Assembly: GCF_000147355.1 (NCBI RefSeq)
Contig: NC_014506.1
Location: 1,736,001-1,800,000 of the forward strand
Length of the DNA stretch: 64,000 nucleotides
Source: Sulfurimonas autotrophica DSM 16294
GTDB taxonomy: Bacteria; Campylobacterota; Campylobacteria; Campylobacterales; Sulfurimonadaceae
Direction: 5' to 3'
Positions 30,171 to 40,350 of the stretch are shown in pieces. Each line of letters begins with the position of its first letter. Within the stretch, counting starts at the first letter, position 1. The position numbers and the translations under genes are program-made. A model generated the notes under the pieces. The model made no database searches and was not told the DNA's origin. It saw nothing but the letters and a program-made list of their open reading frames with translations.

Positions 30171-30835
30171 CTATTATCCTTTAAGTCTTTACTTAGTATT
30201 TCTTCGATTTTTTCATCATCCATCGTTTCTAAATTCTCATAATACAATGCTGTTTCCACATAATCATCTATATCATAAAGAAAAAATATATCATCAACAA
30301 AAGTTTCTAACAACTCCAAAACATCGCTTGGCAGCACAGGCGTAGCAATATAAACCGCTTTTGGTTTTTGAGCCAAAATAGTCTTTAGAGCTGTCATAAA
30401 CTTACTGCCTGTCTCACTTCCTTCATCTACAAGCAAAACTACCTCGTTTTGCATAAATGGAAAAGGTTTTCCTTTACGATACTTATATATATAGCTAAGT
30501 ATATCTTCTTCATGCTTTCTATGAGCTTCTCCGTAGATATAATCATACTGTATCTCAAAAGCATTAATCAACTCTTCATTGAGTACAATCTCTTCTGTTT
30601 CACTTACTCTGGCAACTTCACACTCAGCATTATTTGGTGCCACAATAGCTTCTAAAAAAAGAATTTGCAAATTGTTTTTCAGCTTTCCTTTGATAAATGA
30701 TGCCAATTCCAAGCCGCCTTTTGAAACGGCAACAATATTCCATGCTTCTTCTTTTAGTTTTTGCATAGGAATCACATCACGCAGTTTTTGTGCTGCATCT
30801 TCTCTGTCTAACAGAATATGTTTATATTTTTGCAT
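30167..30835 (-). CDS. Phosphoribosyltransferase-like protein
   Basis: A 222-residue protein with the PRPP-binding loop VVLLVDEGSETGSKFMTAL (about 130-148) and an N-terminal IVAVSKGGLELASF loop, as in type I phosphoribosyltransferases. The substrate base is unknown. It sits between lptD (11 nt) and pnp (4 nt overlap). The acidic, helix-rich C-terminus is unusual for the fold. Confidence 0.8.
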   Translation of the reverse strand: MQKYKHILLDREDAAQKLRDVIPMQKLKEEAWNIVAVSKGGLELASFIKGKLKNNLQILFLEAIVAPNNAECEVARVSETEEIVLNEELINAFEIQYDYIYGEAHRKHEEDILSYIYKYRKGKPFPFMQNEVVLLVDEGSETGSKFMTALKTILAQKPKAVYIATPVLPSDVLELLETFVDDIFFLYDIDDYVETALYYENLETMDDEKIEEILSKDLKDNR

Positions 30836-30846
30836 ATCTTTGTATC

Positions 30847-33039
30847 CTACTTTGCATCATTTGGCAGCTTGTATGAAAGAAATGGGCTCCCTGTGTTTGC
30901 TTTCATTAATGGCTTCAATACTATAGTCAAATATATATACCTGTCATATACCGATGAGTTGGCTGCACCAATCGTAGTTAAAACAGGTCTGTTGTTCTCT
31001 GTATATTGTATGCCAAAGTCCCAACATCTTTTTGTATACACAAATCCTAAAGACATACTTTTTCTCTCTTTGGATTCTATATCATAATTATAACTTGCAT
31101 TATAAGAATAATGTCTATTGTATGTGTACTTTACACTAGAAGTAAAATAACTCGTATAGGGTGTATACGTTGTTGTTTTTGGTAAGAATGTATCTTTATA
31201 CAGATGCGAAAGTGCAATGTTAAGTCCATATTTATTAAAAGAGATTTGATTAAAGACTTTTGAAAATTTATTCTCTTTATAATTATAGAACATATTATTA
31301 TAATAAGATAAAAAACTTGCTATTTTGTAATCAAGCTCATTTTCCAAATCTCCATATCTCTCTTTTGTATTTTCATAAGAGATATTTTGAGAGATTCTAT
31401 GATAAAGAATTTCTTGTGCAGATGTATCATAGAAATATTGTTTAAAATCTACTTGTGTATCATTTTGTATTGCAGCAATATTATAAAATTCACACCTTTG
31501 GGCATAATTTGGATCTGTCTTATTTGTAAAATCTGAACAATACTCTAAATTATCTTCATAAAAACCATCTTTTTTACTCCAGCCTTTTCTGTTATAGCGA
31601 ACTTCTACACCCATAACATGGCTAAAATTTTCATAAGCTTTTGTAAGTTGCGTAGACACTGCAATAGTGTGATAGTTTCTTGCATAAAAACCATCATGAT
31701 ATTCAAAACCAGTAATTGGATTCTGCTCATGACCACTGAATTGAGAGTGTTGCAGATACATGTTGGCTTTGTAAGAAAGGTTTATATACTCCTCAAATAA
31801 TGACGTTTGCAAAGTAACCGGCAAATTAACATCAGTTTGTATAACTTTTTTATTGATAATTCTCTGAATATTATTACTTTGCACATCAAATGAATATAAC
31901 AAATGATCTTTTAAAAATGTGTCTACATAATGGTGATATTGAATCGTTGGCAGTTTTTGCAAGGTATTGTCATTTGTTTGCAGTGTTAAATCTTCATAAT
32001 ATTTAAAATATGTACCGATATAGTTATCATTCGTATTGTAAAAAATATTTACCCTTGAGAGAACCTGCGTAGCAGTTGATTGATTCTCTCCATTTGTATT
32101 TGAGGCAAGATTTATATAATCTACATCATTCATATGATTAATATCTGCATATATCCCAGACTGTCCAGACAAGTTTAAGCCAAGCCATTGATTTAAAGGA
32201 TTTATATTATTGTACCTAAAATTAAATCCGTAATGCGACTGATTTTCTAGATTGTTTTTTAAAAAGTAATCTTCTTTTTCTTTAAAGTAACCTGCTTTAA
32301 ATTCTCCACTAGAAACCGGTGAATCGACGAATCTAAAAGTAGCATAAACACCTTCTCCTCTGCTTGTTCGTATCTGCGGATTTATCTCTAAATCCCACCA
32401 ATTTTGTTCTGCAATGTAAATCGGCTGTTCATAAAAAAAGCCTTCCGTTGAAGAGATACCAAATGATGGTTTCAAAAGCCCTGTTCTTCGCGTTGTATCA
32501 AAAGAATAGCCAAAATATGGTGTATAAAATACAGGTATATCATAGATATAAAGTCTTGTATTATATAAATTGAGCCATTTTGAGTCTGTATTATAATCAG
32601 ATGAAGAGAATTCCATTGTCCAGAGAGGGTTGATTGGATCACATCCACTTACTGAGCCTGAAGTGATATCTAACATCTCAGCTTTTGCTTCACCCTCATT
32701 TGCACTTATCCAGACATCAGATTTAGTATCCAGAAGATAAAGCGGTTTAAAATATCGCTCTTTTTTTGCCAGGTTCAGTTTTGCATATTTTCCCAGTATT
32801 TTATAGTTTTTATTATGATTGAGCCTAACATGTCCAAAAAGTTCCAAGTCTTGCGTATCTCTGTCATATACTGCCCTGTCTGCGGTTAAAAAATAATCTT
32901 GGTAGACAACAGTTACGCCACCGCTGGCGTTGACAATATTATCTTTGGATTTTACAGACGATGAATATATTTCAACTTTATCATCTGCATTCAAAATGCT
33001 CATAAAAACTATAAGTAAAAGAAGACAATATTTAAGCAT
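30847..33039 (-). CDS. lptD: LPS-assembly protein LptD
   Basis: A 730-residue outer-membrane protein that, with LptE, inserts LPS into the outer leaflet. A signal peptide (MLKYCLLLLIVFMSILNA) is followed by an OstA-like periplasmic domain (about 25-120, VEIYSSSVKSKDN) and a long beta-barrel rich in aromatic residues. Conserved IYDIPVFYTPYFGY lies at the start of the barrel. It overlaps the RDD gene by 8 nt. Confidence 0.93.
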   Translation of the reverse strand: MLKYCLLLLIVFMSILNADDKVEIYSSSVKSKDNIVNASGGVTVVYQDYFLTADRAVYDRDTQDLELFGHVRLNHNKNYKILGKYAKLNLAKKERYFKPLYLLDTKSDVWISANEGEAKAEMLDITSGSVSGCDPINPLWTMEFSSSDYNTDSKWLNLYNTRLYIYDIPVFYTPYFGYSFDTTRRTGLLKPSFGISSTEGFFYEQPIYIAEQNWWDLEINPQIRTSRGEGVYATFRFVDSPVSSGEFKAGYFKEKEDYFLKNNLENQSHYGFNFRYNNINPLNQWLGLNLSGQSGIYADINHMNDVDYINLASNTNGENQSTATQVLSRVNIFYNTNDNYIGTYFKYYEDLTLQTNDNTLQKLPTIQYHHYVDTFLKDHLLYSFDVQSNNIQRIINKKVIQTDVNLPVTLQTSLFEEYINLSYKANMYLQHSQFSGHEQNPITGFEYHDGFYARNYHTIAVSTQLTKAYENFSHVMGVEVRYNRKGWSKKDGFYEDNLEYCSDFTNKTDPNYAQRCEFYNIAAIQNDTQVDFKQYFYDTSAQEILYHRISQNISYENTKERYGDLENELDYKIASFLSYYNNMFYNYKENKFSKVFNQISFNKYGLNIALSHLYKDTFLPKTTTYTPYTSYFTSSVKYTYNRHYSYNASYNYDIESKERKSMSLGFVYTKRCWDFGIQYTENNRPVLTTIGAANSSVYDRYIYLTIVLKPLMKANTGSPFLSYKLPNDAK

Positions 33040-33481
33040 CTATAACCAAAGTCTTTGCAGTTTTATCGTGCCATGTCTGACGTTGAGGATCAAACATTCC
33101 CCATAAAAAGCCAAGATAAAAAATCATCTCGCTAATGATTCTAAAAACTGCCCGGTTGAGTGAAATGGCAAAATTTGGATTATCTAACGTTCTAATATCT
33201 ATCACTCTTATTTTCATAGCGAGTTTTCCAAGTGTAGCACCGTATTGCATGACAAAAAAAGTTTGATAAACTATTTTCATTATAATATACTGCATGACAT
33301 AAGTATTTGTAAGTATTATAATATCTTCAACAGTTTGTGCCTTTGAAAATGAGTCAGACATAGCTATAATAAGTAAAAAAGAAAGCAGCATTTCATCTAT
33401 AAAAAATGCCACTGCTCTTTTTTTAATGGATGCAAGTTGTAAATGTTCGCGGTTGAGTAGCTTCTCTATCTCTTCATTCAA
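33032..33481 (-). CDS. RDD family membrane protein
   Basis: A 149-residue protein with about three transmembrane helices and the RDD signature: KRAVAFFIDEMLLS near the N-terminus, GATLGKLAMKIRVID in the middle and WHDKTAKTLVI at the end. The function is unknown; some members act as ion exchangers. The start is TTG with AGGA upstream. It lies between purD and lptD in a continuous transcript. Confidence 0.88.
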   Translation of the reverse strand: MNEEIEKLLNREHLQLASIKKRAVAFFIDEMLLSFLLIIAMSDSFSKAQTVEDIIILTNTYVMQYIIMKIVYQTFFVMQYGATLGKLAMKIRVIDIRTLDNPNFAISLNRAVFRIISEMIFYLGFLWGMFDPQRQTWHDKTAKTLVIDA

Positions 33482-33492
33482 AGTTCAAATTC

Positions 33493-34758
33493 CTAAAGAG
33501 CTTGGTACGCGATATCTGTACGAAGTTTTTTCCCTGCAAAATGAACTTGCCCACATCTCAAATATGCTCTGTCTCGTGCCTCTTTTATACTATCACCCAA
33601 ACCGACACATACTAAAACACGTCCGCCGGTCGCATACAATTTTCCATCTTCCATCTCTACTCCGGCAAAAGATATATGTGTATTTTCTGCTATCTCTTTA
33701 TGCTTTACATCATCTAAAATAATTTCAGCCGGCGTCGATGCGCTGTATGGATAGTTTTCACTTGCCATAACAACACCTACAGCATACTGGTCTGAAAATT
33801 CTACTTTTATATCACTTAAACGATTTGTAGCCGCTTTATAAAACATATCTGACACACTTGATGTCATCAAAGGCATAAGAATTTCACACTCAGGATCTCC
33901 AAAACGAACATTGAATTCCAAAGTAACCGGTTCGCCATTGACTACCATGATGCCAATAAATAAAACACCTTCAAATGGAGCACCCTCTTTTTGCATGCCG
34001 TCTAATGTCGGGCGGATAATTCTCTCTCTTACTTTTTGGTAAAGTTCTTCATCTACAAGCGGTGTCGGAGCATAAGCACCCATACCACCTGTATTTGGTC
34101 CTTCATCACCGTCAAGTAAACGTTTGTGATCCTGTGCAGCCGGCAATAATATATAATCTTTTCCGTCACATACGGCAAACATTGAAAGCTCATAACCGTC
34201 TAAAAACTCTTCAACTATTACTTTTTTTCCGGCATCACCAAAACTCTTTCCGCTAAGCATTTCAGAAATCGCTTTTTTTGCTTCATCATGAGACTGTGCA
34301 ATAATTACACCTTTGCCGCCGCATAACCCGTCAGCTTTTACAACAATAGGTGTTTGCAATGAGTTTGTAAATTGAAATAAATCTTCAATCGAATCACTCT
34401 CTATATACCTTGCAGTAGGAATATTATACTTTGCTAAAAAGTTTTTCATATACACTTTTGAACCCTCAAGCTGTGCTGCTTCTTTACTCGGTCCGAAAAT
34501 TGTTAAACCCTCTTTTTTAAATATATCTACAACACCATCAACTAAAGGTGCTTCAGGACCTACAATTGTAAGGTTAATATCATTTTCTTTTGCAAATGCT
34601 GCCAAATCATTATAATCTTTGATATTAAGATTGGTGCCTAAATTGTTTGTTGCACCATTTCCCGGCTGAAAAAAAAGCTCATGCTCTTCGTCTTCATTTT
34701 TTATAGCACGCGCAATAGAGTATTCTCGTCCACCGCTACCCAAGATTAATATTTTCAT
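33493..34758 (-). CDS. purD: Phosphoribosylamine-glycine ligase
   Basis: This ATP-grasp enzyme carries out the second step of purine synthesis (GAR synthetase), 421 residues from the chosen start. It shows [52 protein letters not shown] and [12 protein letters not shown]. The ATG at 34758 is preferred over the one four codons earlier because GGAG precedes it and the family starts there. It lies just downstream of the candidate 6S RNA. Confidence 0.96.
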   Translation of the reverse strand: MKILILGSGGREYSIARAIKNEDEEHELFFQPGNGATNNLGTNLNIKDYNDLAAFAKENDINLTIVGPEAPLVDGVVDIFKKEGLTIFGPSKEAAQLEGSKVYMKNFLAKYNIPTARYIESDSIEDLFQFTNSLQTPIVVKADGLCGGKGVIIAQSHDEAKKAISEMLSGKSFGDAGKKVIVEEFLDGYELSMFAVCDGKDYILLPAAQDHKRLLDGDEGPNTGGMGAYAPTPLVDEELYQKVRERIIRPTLDGMQKEGAPFEGVLFIGIMVVNGEPVTLEFNVRFGDPECEILMPLMTSSVSDMFYKAATNRLSDIKVEFSDQYAVGVVMASENYPYSASTPAEIILDDVKHKEIAENTHISFAGVEMEDGKLYATGGRVLVCVGLGDSIKEARDRAYLRCGQVHFAGKKLRTDIAYQAL

Positions 34759-34817
34759 TTGTATCTCCATAAATTATTAAAAAATTTACTTATCCCACTG
34801 CAATGAAATCAATAAAT

Positions 34818-35025
34818 TCTTTGTCAATCCGAGTAGCCGTCACACTATTGGCTTGGTTCTAAAAAGCCGAATTTGGGTGAAGAGAGGATTGCCTAACGGC
34901 GACAGTTTCATCGGCAGAGTTAACATACCTCAAACGAAATCATCGACACACGACAATTCTACTAGTTCACAATTTGAATATGTAGAACCCTCATATGCGT
35001 GCTGACACGAACTACTCAGATTAAC
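34818..35025 (-). ncRNA. ssrS: Candidate 6S RNA
   Basis: About 208 nt with no coding potential between hemD and purD. The first 14 nt after the predicted start (GTTAATCTGAGTAG, 35025-35012) pair fully with GTC...-side bases 34836-34823, two pairs being G-U. An inner stem pairs 34989-34983 with 34861-34855 (GGTTCTA/TAGAACC). A TATAAT sits so that transcription begins at the first base of the closing stem. A long closed hairpin of this size fits 6S RNA, which binds the sigma-70 holoenzyme. From memory, 6S lies near purD in other Campylobacterota; this needs checking. Confidence 0.6.
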
Positions 35026-35031
35026 AATACT

Positions 35032-35037
35032 ATTATA
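35032..35037 (-). promoter_or_regulatory. -10 box of the candidate 6S RNA
   Basis: TATAAT on the minus strand, 19 nt past the hemD stop. It predicts +1 at 35025, the first base of the RNA's closing stem. Confidence 0.65.
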
Positions 35038-35055
35038 CAAAAAAAATGCTTGTTT

Positions 35056-35718
35056 TTATTTTAGAGAATGTGCGATTTGCATACAACTCTCTATTGTCGT
35101 CTCATCTGAGAGAATATATGAACAATTTTTCGGTATTGCTTTTGCAGTTGTTTTACCGATAACTATAATTTTATGTGTATGCAACAAACTGTGATTTTTT
35201 AAAAAACATTTCACGCTTGAAGGCGATGTAAAGATTAAAACAGCATCATCTTGTACTGTTACATTATCAATTGCCCCAGAACAGTCACTTTCATAAACAA
35301 CTTTTTCACCAATTACGTAACCATCTTCTTTACATGTAAAGACAAAATCAGATGCAACGATTTTTGCACGCAGATATAGCCACTTCTTTTCTTTCGGAAA
35401 AGACTTGATTTGTTCTATAAGATTATCGCCGTAACCTCCTCCCACAGCTAACACCTGACCGCCTAAATCTTCAAAGCTTTTTGCACTCTGCTTTGAGATA
35501 CAAAGGGCGGGCTTGTTTATATACTCTTTTTTATTGTACTCTTGCAGCGCTTTTGATGCCTGTTTTGAGGTGATAATCAAATAATCATATTTTGAAAAAT
35601 CAATTTCAGGCTGTAAAAAAGTAATGTCAAGTGAATTAATGCTTATAGCATCAGGATGAGAAGAGATAGAAAAAAGGTAAATTGGACGCATAGGATATAA
35701 GCTCTCGCTTATTCCCAT
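35056..35718 (-). CDS. hemD: Uroporphyrinogen-III synthase
   Basis: A 220-residue protein with the low-conservation HemD pattern: [14 protein letters not shown] (about 40-53), a central [16 protein letters not shown], and [16 protein letters not shown] with [14 protein letters not shown] near the end. It closes the tetrapyrrole ring with inversion of ring D. The ATG at 35718 overlaps the guaA stop; a second in-frame ATG nine codons later (MRPIYLFSI) is also possible. Confidence 0.87.
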   Translation of the reverse strand: MGISESLYPMRPIYLFSISSHPDAISINSLDITFLQPEIDFSKYDYLIITSKQASKALQEYNKKEYINKPALCISKQSAKSFEDLGGQVLAVGGGYGDNLIEQIKSFPKEKKWLYLRAKIVASDFVFTCKEDGYVIGEKVVYESDCSGAIDNVTVQDDAVLIFTSPSSVKCFLKNHSLLHTHKIIVIGKTTAKAIPKNCSYILSDETTIESCMQIAHSLK

Positions 35719-37259
35719 TCTATGGTAGCTGGTGGTTTAGATGATATATCATAAACTACGCGGTTTATTCCGTCGACTTCATTGATGATTCTTCTTGAAA
35801 TTCGCTCTAAAAGATCATGCGGCAAATGTGCAAATGTTGCCGTCATACCATCAACTGCTTCTACAACTCTTACACATACAGTGTTATCATACGTACGGTT
35901 ATCACCCATAACACCTACTGATTTTACATTTAAAAGTACTGCAAATGCCTGCCATGTTTTTGCGTAATATCCACTTGCTTTTAACTCATCAAGTAAAATA
36001 ACATCTGCCTCACGAAGTAAATCTAAATCAGGAACATTCACATCACCCATAATTCTGATTGCAAGACCTGGTCCAGGGAATGGATGACGATTAATCATTC
36101 CTTCCGGCAGACCAAGTTCAAATCCTATTTTACGTACTTCGTCTTTAAAGAGTTCACGTAGAGGTTCAATAAGCTCAAAATCCATCCAATCAGGGAGCCC
36201 ACCGACATTATGATGAGACTTAATCACTTCTGATGGTCCATTTACAGATATAGACTCAATAACATCAGGATAGAGTGTTCCTTGTGCAAGAAATTTAATT
36301 CCATCATGTTTTTTTGCTTCTTTTTCAAACTCTTCAATAAAAGTGTGCCCGATAATCTTGCGTTTTTGTTCAGGATCACTTACACCTGCAAGTTTACCTA
36401 AAAAGTTGTCTACCGCATCAACAGTAATAAGCGGTGCTTTAAGATTAATTTTGAATACTTCTTCAACCTGTTCACGCTCACCTTTACGAAGAAGTCCATT
36501 GTCTACAAATACAGGAATAAGCTGATCGCCGATTGCTTCATACAGCATTGCTGCAACAACAGAACTGTCAACCCCTCCGCTTAAACCACAGAGAACTTTT
36601 GCGTCACCTACACGCTCACGAATTGATTCAATTTGCTGCTTTAAGAAATGCTCCATTTTCCATTTTTCAGTCACGCCGCAAATATTCTTTGCAAAGTTAC
36701 GAAGCATCAAGTAGCCCTCTTCTGAGTGTTGTACTTCTGGGTGAAATTGTAGTGCATATACACGTTTTTCATCATTTGCTATGGCTGCATAAGGAGAATT
36801 TTCAGATGTTGCAATAACCTTAAAACCATCAGGCAGTGTTTCGACTCTGTCTGAGTGACTCATCCAAACTATTCTGTGATTATCACAATCTTTAAACAAT
36901 GCTGAAATATTATCAGGGTAACCGACAATATCAAGTTCTGCTTTTCCATATTCGTGATGGTCAGAACGTATAACAGAACCGCCAAAATCTACTGCAATTC
37001 TCTGCATTCCATAACAAATTCCAAGAACAGGAATTCCCATTTTGTATACGTCTTTGTCAACTTCATACGCATCTTCATTATATACAGAAGACGGTCCGCC
37101 GCTGAGTATAATACCTTTAGGGTTTTTTGCCTGAATATCTTCTACTTTTGTATGATAAGGAAGAATTTCACAGTATATTTTATCTTCACGAAGACGACGC
37201 GCTATAAGCTGTGTGTATTGAGAGCCAAAGTCTAGAACTATAATGCTAACATTTGTCAT
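35709..37259 (-). CDS. guaA: GMP synthase (glutamine-hydrolysing)
   Basis: This 516-residue enzyme converts XMP to GMP. The N-terminal glutamine amidotransferase has the nucleophilic cysteine in GICYGMQ and the histidine in [12 protein letters not shown]. The ATP pyrophosphatase loop is [14 protein letters not shown] (about 226-239), and the C-terminal dimerisation domain ends in PPATIEWE. Complete. It overlaps hemD by 10 nt. Confidence 0.97.
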   Translation of the reverse strand: MTNVSIIVLDFGSQYTQLIARRLREDKIYCEILPYHTKVEDIQAKNPKGIILSGGPSSVYNEDAYEVDKDVYKMGIPVLGICYGMQRIAVDFGGSVIRSDHHEYGKAELDIVGYPDNISALFKDCDNHRIVWMSHSDRVETLPDGFKVIATSENSPYAAIANDEKRVYALQFHPEVQHSEEGYLMLRNFAKNICGVTEKWKMEHFLKQQIESIRERVGDAKVLCGLSGGVDSSVVAAMLYEAIGDQLIPVFVDNGLLRKGEREQVEEVFKINLKAPLITVDAVDNFLGKLAGVSDPEQKRKIIGHTFIEEFEKEAKKHDGIKFLAQGTLYPDVIESISVNGPSEVIKSHHNVGGLPDWMDFELIEPLRELFKDEVRKIGFELGLPEGMINRHPFPGPGLAIRIMGDVNVPDLDLLREADVILLDELKASGYYAKTWQAFAVLLNVKSVGVMGDNRTYDNTVCVRVVEAVDGMTATFAHLPHDLLERISRRIINEVDGINRVVYDISSKPPATIEWE

Positions 37260-37333
37260 TTGAAATGCCTTTTTACTTTTATAAATAATTAATTATGAAA
37301 GAATACAATAAATAAGATTAATGTTTGATTTGT

Positions 37334-37357
37334 TACATGTAACAAGCGTTACATGTA
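37334..37357. repeat. Tandem pair of the TTACATGTAA palindrome
   Basis: Two copies of GTTACATGTAAC separated by four bases lie in the 126-nt gap between nhaD and guaA. Each is a perfect palindrome, and together they form a larger inverted repeat. They belong to a motif repeated through the window. Confidence 0.7.
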
Positions 37358-37385
37358 ACCTTTATGTTAGAAGAAAGAGACAGGC

Positions 37386-38693
37386 TTAATAAAGACCCAT
37401 GATTTCAAATTGAACGTACCAGATTATAATAGAGATAATATAACCTACTAAAATTGTCCATGAATGTTTCATGTGTGCACCAAAAGTATAAATACCTCTT
37501 AGTTTTCCCATAACACCGACACCTGCAGCAGAACCAAAAGAGATTAAACTACCACCTATACCCGCTGTCATTGTAACGAGCATCCATTGTGCTATGTCCA
37601 TTTGAGGAGATGCTTTTAAAATTGCACTCATAACCGGTACATTATCCACAATTGCTGAGAGAAATCCAACACCTACATTTGATGCGGTTGGTCCGACTAA
37701 ATCATAGAGGTGATGGATGTATTCCAAGAAACCCAAGAAGTGCAGTGCACCGACTGCTGAAAGAATACCAAAGAAGAAAAGAAGTGTATCGTTTTCCACT
37801 TTTTCCATATTGACATAAATATTAAAGCTGTTTTTCCCCGATCTTTTAAGCTGGAATGAATAAAGTTTCAAAATTGCCAGACCGAACATCATGCCCCACA
37901 TTGCAGGGAAATGAAAAAATGTATGTCCAAGCACAGCAATTACAATAGTAAGAATACCTAAATAAACAACTGCCATTCCACCGTCAAGTACAATAGGCTT
38001 TTTCTCTGTTGCTCCGTCAAATGGCGGTTCGCCTGCTGGGACAGATAAAGAGAGTAAAAATGCCGTAACAACCCAGCCAACAACAGAAGCGGGAAAAAGA
38101 AAAAGAAAATCTACAAATTCACCCTTGCCCGCTGTCCAAGACATCAACGTAGTAATGTCACCAAACGGTGACCATGCACCACCTGCATTTGCAGCTACGA
38201 CGATATTGATAGCACCCGGTACTAAAAAGGCAAGATTTTTCTTGTCAATCGTAAAAAGTACCGTTGAGAGGATCAATGCTGTTGTCAGGTTGTCTGCAAC
38301 CGGAGAGATAAAAAATGCTAAAAAACCGGTCAGCCAAAAAAGCTTTTTATAGGTATATCCTTTTGAAACAAGTTTATATTTCATTAAATCAAAAACACCG
38401 CGTTCTAAAAGTGTTTCGATAAATGTCATTGCTACAAGCAAGAAAAAGAAAATTTCTGATATTTCAAGAATCAAATGTTCTAATTCATCATGCACTGCTT
38501 CAGGATTTAAGCCGTTTATTGCATAATAAATACCAATAAGCATAAACATAAATGTACCGGCAAAAAGTGCAGGCTTTGATTTGTTTATCTCATATTTTTC
38601 CTCTGTAGCGATAAAATAATACGCTATAACAAAGACAGCTAAGCTGGCCCATCCTACCCACGTTGTCGCAAGATTTATTGCTTCGTGTTCCAT
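37386..38693 (-). CDS. nhaD: NhaD-type sodium:proton antiporter
   Basis: A 435-residue inner-membrane protein with about 11-12 transmembrane helices in the ArsB/NhaD ion transporter superfamily. Conserved segments include FISPVADNLTTALILSTVLF, NAGGAWSPFGDITTLM and AIVDNVPVMSAIL. It exports Na+ in exchange for protons, common in marine members of the phylum. It overlaps nadB by one base (the ATG and the preceding stop). Confidence 0.92.
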   Translation of the reverse strand: MEHEAINLATTWVGWASLAVFVIAYYFIATEEKYEINKSKPALFAGTFMFMLIGIYYAINGLNPEAVHDELEHLILEISEIFFFLLVAMTFIETLLERGVFDLMKYKLVSKGYTYKKLFWLTGFLAFFISPVADNLTTALILSTVLFTIDKKNLAFLVPGAINIVVAANAGGAWSPFGDITTLMSWTAGKGEFVDFLFLFPASVVGWVVTAFLLSLSVPAGEPPFDGATEKKPIVLDGGMAVVYLGILTIVIAVLGHTFFHFPAMWGMMFGLAILKLYSFQLKRSGKNSFNIYVNMEKVENDTLLFFFGILSAVGALHFLGFLEYIHHLYDLVGPTASNVGVGFLSAIVDNVPVMSAILKASPQMDIAQWMLVTMTAGIGGSLISFGSAAGVGVMGKLRGIYTFGAHMKHSWTILVGYIISIIIWYVQFEIMGLY

Positions 38694-40144
38694 TAATTCT
38701 CCTCTTGTATTGTGTGAACCCCTATAGATTCACTCCTGTTTAATGCAGATATTACTATCTCTTTTGCCGTCAGTAAACGAAATTTCAGTAGTTTACCAAT
38801 ATTTTCATTTAAAAGTGCATTAATTGTCGACAAAGCATCATTTAATCCGCTTTTTGTTCGGATAATGGAAACATTTTCCCACATGATTCGTCTTAGTTGA
38901 TCTTTTTTCACTTTATCATCTTTTAAGCTCATCACTTCATCTTTGAGCGTAAACTCTTTAAAGCATTTAATTTCATCTATATTTTTCAATATATCATCAG
39001 CTGCTCTTTTAGCAAACACCAAACCTTCAAGGAGTGAATTTGACGCTAGTCTGTTTGCACCATGTACTCTTGTTGAAGCAACTTCGCCGACGGCATACAA
39101 ATTTTTCACATTGGGTACTCTTGCATTCAAATCTGTTCGAATGCCTCCTATAGCATAATGAAAAGCCGGTGAAATCGGCACTCTTTGAGTCGGGACATTA
39201 AATCCGAGTTCTTTTAAATTTTTATATATGTTTGGAAACCTGTGTTTAAAATACTCTTCTTCAAAATTTTCACAATTAAGATACACATGCATTCCCGTTT
39301 TTTTCTTGTATTTATATATTGCCTTGCTGACAATATCACGCGAAGCAAGTTCTCCGCGTTCATCATAATCAAAAAGAAATCTTCGACCCGCTTCATCTTC
39401 AATAGTAGCACCCTCACCGCGCAGAGCTTCTGTTAAAAGCATTTTTTGCGCATTGTTTGAATTTACAAACACAGTAGGATGAAACTGCAGCATTTCCATT
39501 CTGTCAAGTTCTATGCCTTTCATCACACAAAGTCCCTGCATATCGGCACTAATACACGGCGCATTTGTATGGTACTCATAAAGCGAGCCGACCCCTCCAC
39601 TTGCAATAATGACATTTTTGGCATAAATATTTCTGCGTTTTCTATGATCAAGCACCGTCACACCGAAGCACTCACCGCCCTCTATAAGCAAATCAACTAC
39701 CCTGGCATCACTGAGCATCGCATGAGAGTTCTGTTCTAGTAAGAAGTGATGCAGGTATCTTCCTGTTGCATCGCCTCCTGCATGTAAAATCCGTTCACAT
39801 GAGTGTGCTGCCTCTTTTGTATAAAGCAGTTCTCCTGCTTCATTAGTGTCAAAATGAAAGCCGTGGCGTATTAAATCATCAATCGCTTTACGGGAATTTT
39901 TGCTCAAGACATCAACAGCTTTTTCATCACATAGTCCGTCACCTGCAGCAAGTGTGTCTTTTATATGTGCAGGTATGTCGTTCTTATTCCTAGCAAGTGC
40001 CACGCCGCCCTGTGCATAAAATGTGTTGCATTTAAAAGTTTCACGTTTATTGATTATAAGCACTTTTTTATCAGCAGGAATATTCATGCTTGCATAAAGT
40101 CCCCCAACACCTGCTCCTATTATAATTACATCATATTCTATCAT
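38693..40144 (-). CDS. nadB: L-aspartate oxidase
   Basis: A 483-residue flavoprotein that makes iminoaspartate for NAD synthesis. It shows the FAD-binding VIIIGAGVGGLYAS, FYAQGGVALARN, the active-site region HFHFDTNEAGELL/HAGGDATGRYL, and RVHGANRLASNSLLEGLVF. It has a shorter C-terminal helical domain than the E. coli enzyme. It begins immediately after the small lipoprotein stop. Confidence 0.93.
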   Translation of the reverse strand: MIEYDVIIIGAGVGGLYASMNIPADKKVLIINKRETFKCNTFYAQGGVALARNKNDIPAHIKDTLAAGDGLCDEKAVDVLSKNSRKAIDDLIRHGFHFDTNEAGELLYTKEAAHSCERILHAGGDATGRYLHHFLLEQNSHAMLSDARVVDLLIEGGECFGVTVLDHRKRRNIYAKNVIIASGGVGSLYEYHTNAPCISADMQGLCVMKGIELDRMEMLQFHPTVFVNSNNAQKMLLTEALRGEGATIEDEAGRRFLFDYDERGELASRDIVSKAIYKYKKKTGMHVYLNCENFEEEYFKHRFPNIYKNLKELGFNVPTQRVPISPAFHYAIGGIRTDLNARVPNVKNLYAVGEVASTRVHGANRLASNSLLEGLVFAKRAADDILKNIDEIKCFKEFTLKDEVMSLKDDKVKKDQLRRIMWENVSIIRTKSGLNDALSTINALLNENIGKLLKFRLLTAKEIVISALNRSESIGVHTIQEEN

Positions 40145-40350
40145 TACGGTGTACAGCTTGCATTATTATCATTGTTAAATTCTTTCTTTTTAATAATAAA
40201 TTTAACATTTTTATCACCCTTTGGTGCCTCTTTTTCATAGTATGGCGGTGCTTTGTAGCCGCATGCGCTTACACTTAATAAAAAGCTTGCTATAATTAGC
40301 ATATGAAAAACAGCAGTGACATTCTTAATTCTCTTCAAAATAAACCTCAA
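40144..40350 (-). CDS. Small lipoprotein, LptM-like
   Basis: A short protein with a lipobox (LLSVSAC) followed by GYKAPPYY, the pattern of LptM/YifL lipoproteins, which help mature LptD. Two starts are possible. TTG at 40350 gives 68 residues with a basic n-region (KRIK) suited to a signal peptide. ATG at 40302 gives 52 residues without it. The longer form overlaps the divergent DUF721 gene. The relation to lptD, 7 kb away, is by analogy only. Confidence 0.6.
   Translation of the reverse strand: MRFILKRIKNVTAVFHMLIIASFLLSVSACGYKAPPYYEKEAPKGDKNVKFIIKKKEFNNDNNASCTP
40291..40296 (+). promoter_or_regulatory. -10 box directly before the DUF721 gene
   Basis: TATAAT placed so that the predicted transcription start (40303) is the A of the ATG. 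This would give a leaderless mRNA. Confidence 0.45.
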
